Shown in pieces: positions 56,766 through 64,000 of a DNA stretch of 64,000 nucleotides. The notes below the pieces were generated by a model. That model was not told where the DNA came from and ran no database searches. It saw nothing but the letters and a program-made list of their open reading frames with translations. The number at the start of each line of letters is the position of its first letter. Position 1 is the stretch's first letter. The translations under genes and the position numbers were made by a program. The DNA comes from Amycolatopsis pretoriensis (GTDB taxonomy: Bacteria > Actinomycetota > Actinomycetes > Mycobacteriales > Pseudonocardiaceae): assembly GCF_900107925.1 (NCBI RefSeq), contig NZ_FNUJ01000005.1, positions 1-64,000 of the forward strand. The letters are read 5' to 3'.

Positions 56766-56820
56766 TGGGGATGAGTCACACCGGTGTAATTCGGCGTCAA
56801 GCCGCCATTCGGAGTAATAA

Positions 56821-57087
56821 TCAGCGCCAACGCATAGTCATGAGCAGACCCGCGATCATCAGCGCGAACCCGCCGGCGAAGTTCCAGTTGCCGAGGTCGG
56901 CCATCCAGGAGATCTTGTCGCCGGCGATGTAGTTCACCAGCAGCCAGACCAGGCCCACGAGCATCAGCCCGAACATGGGGATCTTCCAGGCGAGACCGGT
57001 GGGACCGGCCGCCCGCACCTTCACCGGCGTGCGCCGGTCGGCAGGCGGGGTGTAAGCCGTCTTCTTGCGGACCTTGGACTTGGGCAT
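56821..57087 (-). CDS. crgA: Cell division protein CrgA
   Basis: An 88-residue CrgA, a small membrane protein that recruits septal peptidoglycan synthases (via FtsI, FtsQ) in actinobacteria. It begins [15 protein letters not shown], has two membrane helices (about 35-50 [16 protein letters not shown] and 63-83 [14 protein letters not shown]) and the family [11 protein letters not shown]. Corresponds to Rv0011c. GTG-rich upstream region; ATG 57087 has GAGGAAC upstream. Confidence 0.95.
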   Translation of the reverse strand: MPKSKVRKKTAYTPPADRRTPVKVRAAGPTGLAWKIPMFGLMLVGLVWLLVNYIAGDKISWMADLGNWNFAGGFALMIAGLLMTMRWR

Positions 57088-57271
57088 CGTGTTCCTCGCG
57101 GTGCTGTTCGGGCTCGTCTGGTGGCGATGACCCGCCTGGGGTGCGCAACCAGCGCCACGTGCACACGTTAACGTAAATGACCGCAGGAAAGCAGCGGCCG
57201 GGAGTGGTCGGATTTCCCGTACCGTGACGTCGGGGTCACCAAGTGTTGGACGCGGCTTGAGAGGAGCTTGC

Positions 57272-58333
57272 GTGACTACGCGCGAAGGACCGGATGACGA
57301 CCGGCGCAGACACCCCGGGCAGCGGCCCGCGCCCCAGCGCCGCCCGGTCCCGCCCCCACGTGGGCAAACGCCGCCCCGTCAGGCCCCCGGCCAGCCGCCG
57401 CGGCGTCCGCAGGGCCCGCCGCCCCGCCGGTACACCAGCCCGTCCCCGCCGCCCGGCGCGAACGAGGAGACGATCGTCTTCGCCCCGGTCAAGGGCGGCA
57501 CCGCGACCAAGGAGAAGCCGGCTCCGCCGCTGGGCAAGGGCGGCGTCGCGATCCGGACGGCCGGCGAAGTGCTCATCACGCTGGGCCTGGTCGTGCTGCT
57601 GTTCATGGTCTACGAGCTGTACGTGACCGACCTGTTCTCGGCGGGCAAGCAGTCCGAGGCGAGCGACCAGCTCGACGGCGAGTGGGCGCACGACCGGACG
57701 CTGCACCCCGAGCTCATCGACGGCAAGGCGTTCGCCCGCATCCACATCCCGACGTTCGGCGTCGACTACAACTTCACCATCCAGGAGGGCACCGACGACG
57801 CCTCCCTGGAGGTCGGCCCCGGCCACTACAAGGGCACGTCGCTGCCCGGCGAGCCCGGCAACTTCGCCGTCGCCGGCCACCGCGTCGGCAAGGGTGCCCC
57901 GTTCAACGACCTGGACAACCTCTCCTCTTGTGACCAGATCGTGATCGAAACCTCGACCGACTTCTACATCTACAAGGTCCTGCCCTATGACGACGAGATG
58001 AAGGACTGGGCGGCGGGCAAGGGTGCCGACCCGAAGTGCAAGGGAGTCTCGACCCTGCGTTCCGGCGACGACGTCGACGCCGGCGCGTACAGCGAGACGT
58101 TCGGCCGCAAGGTCGTGCTGCCCAGCCAGGGCACCGCGGTGAACCCGGTCCCGTACAAGGACGCCGACACGCTGCCGAAGGCCCAGCAGGCCGCGCTCCT
58201 CACGCTGACGACATGCCACCCGCAGTTCTCCGCCAAGGAGCGGCTCATCATCACGTCGGTGCTGACCCAGCAGGTGCCGAAGGACCAGGTCAAGAACTAC
58301 GGCGACCTGCTCTCGAAGATCGGGGAGGCCTGA
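57272..58333 (+). CDS. Class E sortase
   Basis: A 353-residue sortase of class E, which attaches LAXTG-type proteins to cell-wall peptide in actinobacteria. A long Arg/Pro-rich cytoplasmic N-terminus (1-90) and a membrane helix (about 98-117) precede the catalytic domain. The triad is H203 in VAGHRVG, C315 in TLTTCHP and R324 in ERLIITS. GTG 57272 has GAGAGGAG 6 to 13 bases upstream. It overlaps the next gene (TGATG). Confidence 0.92.
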   Translation: MTTREGPDDDRRRHPGQRPAPQRRPVPPPRGQTPPRQAPGQPPRRPQGPPPRRYTSPSPPPGANEETIVFAPVKGGTATKEKPAPPLGKGGVAIRTAGEVLITLGLVVLLFMVYELYVTDLFSAGKQSEASDQLDGEWAHDRTLHPELIDGKAFARIHIPTFGVDYNFTIQEGTDDASLEVGPGHYKGTSLPGEPGNFAVAGHRVGKGAPFNDLDNLSSCDQIVIETSTDFYIYKVLPYDDEMKDWAAGKGADPKCKGVSTLRSGDDVDAGAYSETFGRKVVLPSQGTAVNPVPYKDADTLPKAQQAALLTLTTCHPQFSAKERLIITSVLTQQVPKDQVKNYGDLLSKIGEA

Positions 58334-58488
58334 TGTACGCCTGGCTCTGGCGGAAGTTCCCCGGCCCGTTCGCGGTGAAGCTGACGATCGCGGTGGTTCT
58401 GGCGCTCGGTGTCGTGGCGCTGCTGATGTTCGTGGTGTTCCCGTGGCTGGAGCCGCGGCTGTGGTTCAACGAGGTCGCGGTCAACTGA
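58333..58488 (+). CDS. 51-residue membrane protein after the sortase
   Basis: A short protein with one membrane helix (about 16-38, LTIAVVLALGVVALLMFVVF) and a WLEPRLWFNEVAVN tail. Its ATG overlaps the sortase stop (TGATG), so it is probably a partner or accessory of the sortase. Small proteins like this often follow class E sortase genes in Streptomyces. Confidence 0.75.
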   Translation: MYAWLWRKFPGPFAVKLTIAVVLALGVVALLMFVVFPWLEPRLWFNEVAVN

Positions 58489-58489
58489 G

Positions 58490-58732
58490 GTGGCAACCGG
58501 CCGGGCATATGCCGACGGAAGACACTTCGCCTTCCGCGAGGTGCCGCTGATTCCGAACCCGAACCGGCGGCCGGACCTGTGGAAGGCCGAAGTCGGCCGC
58601 TGTGCGAACGAGCCTCCGGCGCACCGGCGTCTCCCACGTGCTGATGCTCGTGGAGGCTTCCGGTACGCCGGAGGGCACTTTCGAGAACATCGCGCGGATC
58701 GGCACCGAAGTGCTGCCCGCGCTGCGGGCTAG
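58490..58732 (+). pseudogene. Degraded gene fragment
   Basis: A GTG at 58490 opens a frame that soon becomes Arg-rich nonsense. A second frame (about 58620-58735) reads VSHVLMLVEASGTPEGTFEN and IARIGTEVLPALRA, which looks like the C-terminal end of a luciferase-like flavin-dependent oxidoreductase. I infer a frameshifted, shortened remnant; the family call is weak. Confidence 0.4.
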
Positions 58733-59121
58733 CAGTCCCGCAGCTCCGGGCTCTGGTTGAGCAGCTGGCCGCGCGGTGAGACGAACGCGCGGTAGCGGTC
58801 ACCGTCCACTTCGGACTTCTTGAACACCGCGATCCGGTGGCAGTTCTGGAAGGCCAGCTTGACGCCGAAGTGGCGCTCGAGGCCGCCGCGGATCGCGTCC
58901 GACGCCAGGGCCCGCAGCAGCTGGCCGCGGGCGGCCTCGCTCGGCGGCGGCGTCTCGTTGTCGGCGAACCCGTCCGCCGCGCCCTCGGCGTCGGCGATGA
59001 CGCCGGTGATGACCTCCCAGGCGTACGGCAGGGATTCCTTGACGCAGGTGACGAACTCGGCGTCGGTGACCTCCCCGCGCTCGGCCTTCTCCAGCAGCGC
59101 GGGTGACACGTCCAGGGACAT
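58729..59121 (-). CDS. SCO5389-family protein (chromosomal copy)
   Basis: A 130-residue protein of unknown function. Blocks MSLDVSPALLEKAERGEV, SLPYAWEVI, LLRALASDAIRGGLERHFG, VKLAFQNC and LLNQSPELRDC match the Streptomyces SCO5389 family. The element protein at 39306-39692 is its diverged paralogue. ATG 59121 has GGAGGTTCG 6 bases upstream. Confidence 0.85.
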   Translation of the reverse strand: MSLDVSPALLEKAERGEVTDAEFVTCVKESLPYAWEVITGVIADAEGAADGFADNETPPPSEAARGQLLRALASDAIRGGLERHFGVKLAFQNCHRIAVFKKSEVDGDRYRAFVSPRGQLLNQSPELRDC

Positions 59122-59213
59122 CGAACCTCCAAGTTGAGCAGGGCCACTCTCCTGGCTACCGGCCGGGCGACCCCGCCACAAGAGAAAACGATGATCATCA
59201 CCAATATGGCGGA

Positions 59214-59948
59214 TCACTCCCAGCGGAAGAGCTTGGCCGCCAACGCCGTGCCGATCACCGCGAACCCGGCGAGCACGAGCAGCTGCAGCGGCTGCACGCC
59301 GGTGCCGACCCAGGCGTCCTGCAGCGGCTGCGTGCCCGGCGGCAGGTAGTCGCCGACCCGCTGCAGGACCACCGGCAGCAACGCCCGCGGCAGGTACACG
59401 CCGCCGAAGAACATCGTCGGCACGAACGCGATCAGCGCGAACCCGCCCGCCGCCTTGGCCGTCCGGGCGACCGCGGCCGCCAGGAGGCCGAACGAAAACA
59501 TCGAGACCGTGCCGAGCAGCAGCGTCAGCAGGAACAGCAGCGGGTGCTTCGGCAGCGGGACGTCGTAGACCGCGTTGGCGACCGCGAGCACCAGGCCGAT
59601 GCCAGCCAGCGCGACCACGGCGTGGATCAGCAGCTGCGCGCCCAGCAGGTTGACCGGGTGCACCGGGGTCGTGGCCAGCCGGCGCAGCACGCCCTGCTCG
59701 CGGTAGGTCGCGACGGCGCCCGGGATCGACTGCAGCGCCAGCATCGCGAGGCTGACGACGATCAGCGACGGGACCCAGGCGTCGATGAACCGCGCGCCGC
59801 CGGTGGCCGGGCTGGGTTCCGTCATGCCCGGGATGGCGCCGACGGCCAGCAGCACCGCGGTCGGCAGCAGGAGCCCCGCGATGCCCATGACCGGCGTGCG
59901 GAGGAAGAGTTTCGCCTCGGTGGCGGTGATCTTGGCGAAGGTGTTCAC
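59214..59948 (-). CDS. ABC-2 type transporter permease
   Basis: A 244-residue membrane protein with six hydrophobic segments (for example VMGIAGLLLPTAVLLAVG, LIVVSLAMLALQSIPGAV, LLIHAVVALAGIGLVLAVAN, FALIAFVPTMFFGGVYL). It is an ABC-2 permease, which with the ATPase at 59945 forms an exporter, often for drugs or lipids. The GTG start overlaps the ATPase stop by 4 bases, so the two are coupled. Confidence 0.88.
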   Translation of the reverse strand: MNTFAKITATEAKLFLRTPVMGIAGLLLPTAVLLAVGAIPGMTEPSPATGGARFIDAWVPSLIVVSLAMLALQSIPGAVATYREQGVLRRLATTPVHPVNLLGAQLLIHAVVALAGIGLVLAVANAVYDVPLPKHPLLFLLTLLLGTVSMFSFGLLAAAVARTAKAAGGFALIAFVPTMFFGGVYLPRALLPVVLQRVGDYLPPGTQPLQDAWVGTGVQPLQLLVLAGFAVIGTALAAKLFRWE

Positions 59949-60658
59949 AGCGTGCTCCTCGTGAGCGAGACGAACGCGTCGTCCAAAGTGGAGGCTCCGG
60001 CCGTTGCGCGGAGCTCGGCGGGCGTGCCGGTCGCGACCACGCGGCCGGCGTCGAAGATCGCGACGCGGTCGCAGAGCCGCTCGGCTTCGTCCATGAAGTG
60101 CGTGACCAGCAGGACGGTGACGCCGGCGGCGCGCACGCCTTCGACCAGCCGCCACGTTTCGCGGCGGGCGTGCGGGTCGAGCCCGGTGGTCAGCTCGTCG
60201 AGGATGGCCAGTTCGGGGTTGCCGACCAGCGCGAGCGCGATCGACACGCGCTGCTTCTGACCGCCGGAGAGCTTCCCGAAATAGCTGCGCGCGTGGTCGC
60301 GGAGGTCGAGCTGGTCCAGCAGGACGTCGACGTCGGCCGGGTCCGGGTAGAAGGAGGCGAACAGCTCCAGCGCCTCCCGCACCCGCAGCTTCGGCGGCAG
60401 CCGGCTTTCCTGCAGCTGCACGCCGACGCGGCGGGTCAGCGCGGCGCGGTCGGCCGCGGGGTCGAGGCCGAGCACGGAGATCGCCCCGCGGTCGGCGCGG
60501 CGGAGGCCCTGCAGGCATTCGACCGTGGTGGTCTTCCCGGCGCCGTTCGTGCCGAGGATGCCGAAGATCTCGCCGCGCTCGACGGTGAACGAAACGCCGT
60601 CGACCGCGACCCTGCTGCCGTAGCGCTTGTGGAGGCCGGTGACTTCGATGAGTGGCAT
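59945..60658 (-). CDS. ABC transporter ATP-binding protein (DRA-type)
   Basis: A 237-residue ATPase: Walker A GTNGAGKTT, the Q-loop with EVTGLHKRYGSRVAV upstream, the signature KLSGGQKQRVSIAL, Walker B LAILDELTTGLD and the switch-region LLVTHFMDEAERL. The LxGGQ signature and the short length fit drug-resistance type exporters. It overlaps the permease gene by 4 bases. Divergent from the histidine kinase at 60829, so the kinase system could regulate it. Confidence 0.93.
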   Translation of the reverse strand: MPLIEVTGLHKRYGSRVAVDGVSFTVERGEIFGILGTNGAGKTTTVECLQGLRRADRGAISVLGLDPAADRAALTRRVGVQLQESRLPPKLRVREALELFASFYPDPADVDVLLDQLDLRDHARSYFGKLSGGQKQRVSIALALVGNPELAILDELTTGLDPHARRETWRLVEGVRAAGVTVLLVTHFMDEAERLCDRVAIFDAGRVVATGTPAELRATAGASTLDDAFVSLTRSTL

Positions 60659-60828
60659 GGCTACGAAGCTACGAATCTTCGCGGCCTCGCAGAATGACGC
60701 TGAATCCCCAGCTCAAGTAGGGTTTTGCTGACGCGGGGGTGGGTCTGGCCCCACCCCGGCCGGGGAGCTTCGGCCAGTGCGCGGACGCGGGCGGTCCGGC
60801 GATGATCCCGGGGGAAGGAGGTGCGGCG

Positions 60829-62649
60829 ATGACGTACCTGCGAGCGCTCGGGCGGGCGGGCGCGCTGGCCGTGTTCGCGTTGCTCAGCTGGGTCGACGTG
60901 CTGGTCGAGCTGATCGCGTTCGCGCTGCTGTGCGTCGGGCTGGTCTTCTTCCTGGGCCCCGCGGTCGAATGGGCGCGCGGCCGGTCGAGGGTGGCGCGGA
61001 CGCTGGCCGCGCGCTGGTGCGACGTCGAGATCGCGCCGCCGTACCGGCCCGAGCCGCCGGAACCGGTCCGCGAGCGCGACGGCTGGTACCGCGACGGCAA
61101 CCAGCTCTACAAGCGCGCGTTCTGGATCCGCTGGCAGCACCGGCTGACGTGGGCGCTGGAGGATCCGGCGGCCGGGCGCGAGTTCACTTGGCAGCTGGTG
61201 AACCCGCTGGTCACGTTGCTGCTGCCGGTCGCCGTCCTGCTCGGCGGCTCCACCGTGCTGCGTGGCTACGGCCACTGGACGCGCTGGTGGCTCGGCCCCC
61301 GGCCGCCGGTCGAAGCCCGCAAGAACCGGCTGCACCGGCACGTCGAGGCGCTGGGTCACCAGGGTGGCATCTTCGCGCTTTCGGTGGTGCAGCTGATCTT
61401 CTCGCTGCCGCAGCTGGTCCTGATGGTCGGCTTCCCGCCGTTGGCGGTCCCGGTCGTCCTGTGGACCCGGTCGATCACGGACACGCTGCGCCGGGAGGCC
61501 GGGAACTGGACGGGCGTGCGGATCGCGCGGCCGTACCTGCCGCCGCCGGGGCTGCCGGTCCCGCGTCCCGACGGGCTCTACCAGGTCGGCAAGCAGTTGC
61601 ACGAGGAGCCGTTCTGGCCGGTGCAGCACGCCCGCACGCGGTGGGTCCTGCGCGACCGCGCCACCTGGCGCGACCTCGCCGGCGCCGTGCTCGGCACGCT
61701 GGTTTCGTTCGTCCTGCTGCTGCCGTCGATCGCGCTTGTCACCCGCGGACTCCTCGGCCTCGTGACGCTCTGGGTTTGGCGGCCGTTCGTGTCGTCGCCG
61801 GTGACCTGGTGGCCGTTCCCAGAGGTCTCGACGCACCTCGGCGCGGCCGCGCAGACCCCGGTGGCGCTCGCGATGGTCGTCGCCGGCCTGGCCCCGGCGC
61901 CGTGGCTCGCGCGGCAGCAGGCGCGGTTCGCGCGCGTCTGGCTGGGACCGACGGAGGCGACCCGGCTCGCCGCGCGCGTCGAACGGCTGAAGCAGACCCG
62001 CACCGACGTCACGGTCACGCAGGCGGCGGAGCTGCGGCGGATCGAACGCGACCTGCACGACGGCATCCAGTCGCGGCTGGTCGCGATGGGGATGAAGCTC
62101 GGCGCGGTCGAGGCGCTCGTCGACACGGACCCGGCGGCGGCCAAACGGCTCGCGGCCGAGCTGCGGACGGCGTCGTCCGAGGCGTTGACCGAGCTGCGGG
62201 TGCTGATCCGCGGCATCCACCCGCCGGTGCTGTCCGAACGCGGGCTGCTCGACGCCGTGCGCGCGCTGGCCCTCGACAGCCCGCTGAAGACCGAGGTCAC
62301 CGGCTCGCTGCCGGGCCGCGTCGAGGAGCCGGTCGAGGCGTGCACGTACTTCGCGGTGTCGGAACTGCTGGGCAACGCGGCGAAGCACGGCTCGAAGCGC
62401 GCGTCGATCGAGGTGGACTTCGCCGACGGCCAGCTGACGGTGGTGGTGACCGACGACGGCCCGGGCGGCGCCGTTCCCGCCCGCGGTTCGGGACTGCGCG
62501 GGATCGAGCGCCGGTTGGGGGCCTTCGACGGTAGGTTGACCCTGACCAGCCCGATCGGCGGGCCGACCAGGGCGATGGTGGAGATCACGTGTCAGCTCGA
62601 CCGAGAACCGTCGTCGCCGAGGACCAGTACCTCCTCCGAGACGGCCTGA
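60829..62649 (+). CDS. Sensor histidine kinase (HisKA_3, NarL type)
   Basis: A 606-residue kinase. The N-terminal 370 residues contain several membrane helices and two related soluble segments (ERDGWYRDGNQLYKRAFW and PRPDGLYQVGKQLHEEPFW), suggesting a duplicated sensory region. The HisKA_3 domain has the phosphorylated H410 in RRIERDLHDGIQSRL, and the HATPase includes SELLGNAAKHG and VTDDGPGGAV. ATG 60829 has AAGGAGG 8 bases upstream. It overlaps the response regulator gene by 61 bases. Confidence 0.9.
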   Translation: MTYLRALGRAGALAVFALLSWVDVLVELIAFALLCVGLVFFLGPAVEWARGRSRVARTLAARWCDVEIAPPYRPEPPEPVRERDGWYRDGNQLYKRAFWIRWQHRLTWALEDPAAGREFTWQLVNPLVTLLLPVAVLLGGSTVLRGYGHWTRWWLGPRPPVEARKNRLHRHVEALGHQGGIFALSVVQLIFSLPQLVLMVGFPPLAVPVVLWTRSITDTLRREAGNWTGVRIARPYLPPPGLPVPRPDGLYQVGKQLHEEPFWPVQHARTRWVLRDRATWRDLAGAVLGTLVSFVLLLPSIALVTRGLLGLVTLWVWRPFVSSPVTWWPFPEVSTHLGAAAQTPVALAMVVAGLAPAPWLARQQARFARVWLGPTEATRLAARVERLKQTRTDVTVTQAAELRRIERDLHDGIQSRLVAMGMKLGAVEALVDTDPAAAKRLAAELRTASSEALTELRVLIRGIHPPVLSERGLLDAVRALALDSPLKTEVTGSLPGRVEEPVEACTYFAVSELLGNAAKHGSKRASIEVDFADGQLTVVVTDDGPGGAVPARGSGLRGIERRLGAFDGRLTLTSPIGGPTRAMVEITCQLDREPSSPRTSTSSETA

Positions 62650-63245
62650 CGCACCTGCTCGCCGCGCACGGCTTCGACGTCGTCGCGGCGGTCGGCAGCG
62701 GTCCCGAACTGGCGGCCGCCCTCCGCGAGCACCGTCCGGAAGTGTCCATTGTGGACGTCCGGATGCCGCCGACCAACACGGACGAAGGCCTGCAGGTCGC
62801 GTTGGCGGCACGTCGGGAAGTGCCGGGCTTGCCGATCTTGGTGCTGTCCCAGCACGTCGAGCAGCTCTACGCGCGCGAACTGCTCGCCGACGGCACCGGC
62901 GCGATCGGCTACCTCCTGAAGGACCGCGTGTTCAACGCCGACCAGTTCATCGACGCGGTCCGCCGCGTCGCGGCCGGCGGCACGGTGATGGACCCCGAGG
63001 TGATCGCGAAACTCGTGGCGGGCAACGCCTCCGACCCCCTCGCCGCCCTGACCCCACGCGAGCGCGAGGTCCTCGGCCTGATGGCGGAAGGGTGTTCGAA
63101 CGCGGCGATCGCGTCCCGGCTGCACTTCAGCGAAGGCGCGGTCGGCAAGCACACGGCGAACATCTTCGCGAAGCTCGGCATCTCGGCTTCGGACGACACG
63201 AACCGCCGCGTGCTGGCCGTACTGGCGTACCTCGGTGCCGGCTAG
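62589..63245 (+). CDS. NarL/FixJ-family response regulator
   Basis: A 218-residue two-component regulator. The receiver domain has D56 in VSIVDVRMPP and an acid pair at AEDQ; a LuxR-type HTH ends the protein (LTPREREVLGLMAEGCSNAA, LHFSEGAVGKHTANIFAKLG). The GTG start at 62589 lies within the kinase gene, overlapping it by 61 bases, so the pair is co-translated. The divergent ABC exporter at 59214-60658 is a candidate target. Confidence 0.93.
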   Translation: MSARPRTVVAEDQYLLRDGLTHLLAAHGFDVVAAVGSGPELAAALREHRPEVSIVDVRMPPTNTDEGLQVALAARREVPGLPILVLSQHVEQLYARELLADGTGAIGYLLKDRVFNADQFIDAVRRVAAGGTVMDPEVIAKLVAGNASDPLAALTPREREVLGLMAEGCSNAAIASRLHFSEGAVGKHTANIFAKLGISASDDTNRRVLAVLAYLGAG

Positions 63246-64000
63246 CCGCGCGAAACCCGGGTCATCTCTTCGCGCTCCACGACCTTGATCCGCTCACGGC
63301 CGGCCGCGAGGCCCAGCGCCTTCTCGTGCGAGTCGAGCTTGCCCCAGCCTTCCCAGGTGGTGAACGGGATCCCGCGCGTGGCCAGGAAGTCGAGGATCGC
63401 GTCCGGGGAGTCGTACTTCGGGGCGGTCAGCGTGTCCGCGTCCGCCAGCAGGCTCGCGATCGTCTCCGCCGCGTCGCCCTTCGTGTGGCCGATCAGGCCG
63501 ATCGGGCCGCGCTTGATCCAGCCCGTCACGTACACGCCCGGCAGCTGGTTCTCGTCCAGGTCCAGCACGCGGCCGGCCTGGTTCGGGACGACGCCGCCGA
63601 CGTGGTCGAACGGGAGCTCCGGCAGATGTGACGACAGGTAGCCGACCGCGCGGTACACGGCCTGGACGTCCCAGTCGTGGAGCTCGCCGGTGCCGCGGAC
63701 CGTGCCGTCGCCGGTCAGCTCGGTGCGTTCGGTGCGCAGGCCCGTCACGCGGCCGTCCTCGCCCAGGACTTCGGCCGGCGAGTGGAAGAAGTGCAGGTGC
63801 AGCCGCTTGGGACGCGATCCCGGCTCGCGGATCGCCCACTCCTGCAGCGTCTTCACGACCATGTCGATCTGCTTCGACGCGCGCAGGGCCGCGATGCTGC
63901 CGTCGTCGAACTCGATGTCCTCCGGGGACACGATGACCTCGACGTTCGGCGAGTGGTCCAGCTCGCGCAGCTCCAGCGGCGTGAACTTCGCCTGCGCCGG
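63242..64000 (-). CDS. Ferredoxin-NADP reductase (FprA-like), N-terminus outside window
   Basis: The C-terminal 252 codons of an FAD-dependent ferredoxin/flavodoxin reductase. Visible motifs are KFTPLELRELDHSPN, RAVGYLSSHLPELPFDHVGG, VYVTGWIKRGPIGLIGHTKG and the C-terminal AAGRERIKVVEREEMTRV, which match M. tuberculosis FprA. The FAD-binding GxGxxG N-terminus lies beyond base 64000. Stop codon overlaps the response regulator stop by 4 bases, convergently. Confidence 0.88.
   Translation of the reverse strand, partial: PAQAKFTPLELRELDHSPNVEVIVSPEDIEFDDGSIAALRASKQIDMVVKTLQEWAIREPGSRPKRLHLHFFHSPAEVLGEDGRVTGLRTERTELTGDGTVRGTGELHDWDVQAVYRAVGYLSSHLPELPFDHVGGVVPNQAGRVLDLDENQLPGVYVTGWIKRGPIGLIGHTKGDAAETIASLLADADTLTAPKYDSPDAILDFLATRGIPFTTWEGWGKLDSHEKALGLAAGRERIKVVEREEMTRVSRG

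Overview
The window is a high-GC actinobacterial chromosome segment around the replication origin. Gene order matches the Mycobacterium Rv0001-Rv0011c neighbourhood (dnaA, dnaN, recF, DUF721, gyrB, gyrA, DUF3566, tRNA-Ile, tRNA-Ala, ppiA, crgA). An extra gnd lies between dnaN and recF, and trxB-trxA-cwlM, parAB, rsmG, jag, yidC, yidD, rnpA and rpmH lie on the other side of dnaA. Protein flavour, mycothiol-type enzymes and gene order suggest Pseudonocardiaceae, most likely Amycolatopsis or a close relative; this is inferred, as no rRNA is present.

Layout. 1-11.6 kb: thioredoxin system, a cell-wall amidase, a GNAT protein, an aminotransferase, a D-Ala-D-Ala ligase-family protein, the ParAB segregation system with four nearby parS sites, then the rsmG to rpmH ribosome and membrane-insertion block. 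11.6-24.1 kb: dnaA, a dnaA-dnaN intergenic oriC with many DnaA boxes and an AT-rich stretch, the sliding clamp, gnd, recF, a DciA-like protein, gyrase, a DUF3566 protein and tRNA-Ile.

24.13-43.91 kb: an integrative conjugative element (about 19.8 kb) inserted in the 3' end of tRNA-Ile(GAT) and bounded by a 43-bp direct repeat. One long minus-strand gene series runs from a divergent promoter at 38.3 kb down to the integrase at 24.24 kb. It encodes small membrane and zinc-binding proteins, a Pycsar-effector-like membrane protein, an FtsK/TraB-type translocase, a prim-pol primase, a RepA-type ATPase, a cytosine methyltransferase, an excisionase and an integrase. A GntR/UTRA repressor is divergent, with three palindromic operator-like sites between. 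The right 5 kb holds cargo (an SCO5389-family paralogue, a low-GC membrane protein, a beta-helix-like membrane protein) separated by a repeat block that occurs three times. The same CTGTCAC-type iterons recur inverted near the left end, and a second motif (TTGTCACGTCCC) is scattered among the minus-strand genes. I regard these repeat systems as the most interesting unexplained content.

43.9-64 kb: a mycothiol-dependent-type enzyme, DLW-39 protein, tRNA-Ala, a solitary HsdM-HsdS-like methylase with a small membrane protein, a LipB-like transferase, secreted hydrolases, a PdxH-like oxidase, lipoprotein, ppiA, rhomboid, PH-domain protein, crgA, class E sortase, a chromosomal SCO5389-family protein, an ABC exporter, a histidine kinase/response regulator pair and a truncated ferredoxin-NADP reductase. 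Three degraded genes were seen (about 8.6, 50.3 and 58.5 kb).
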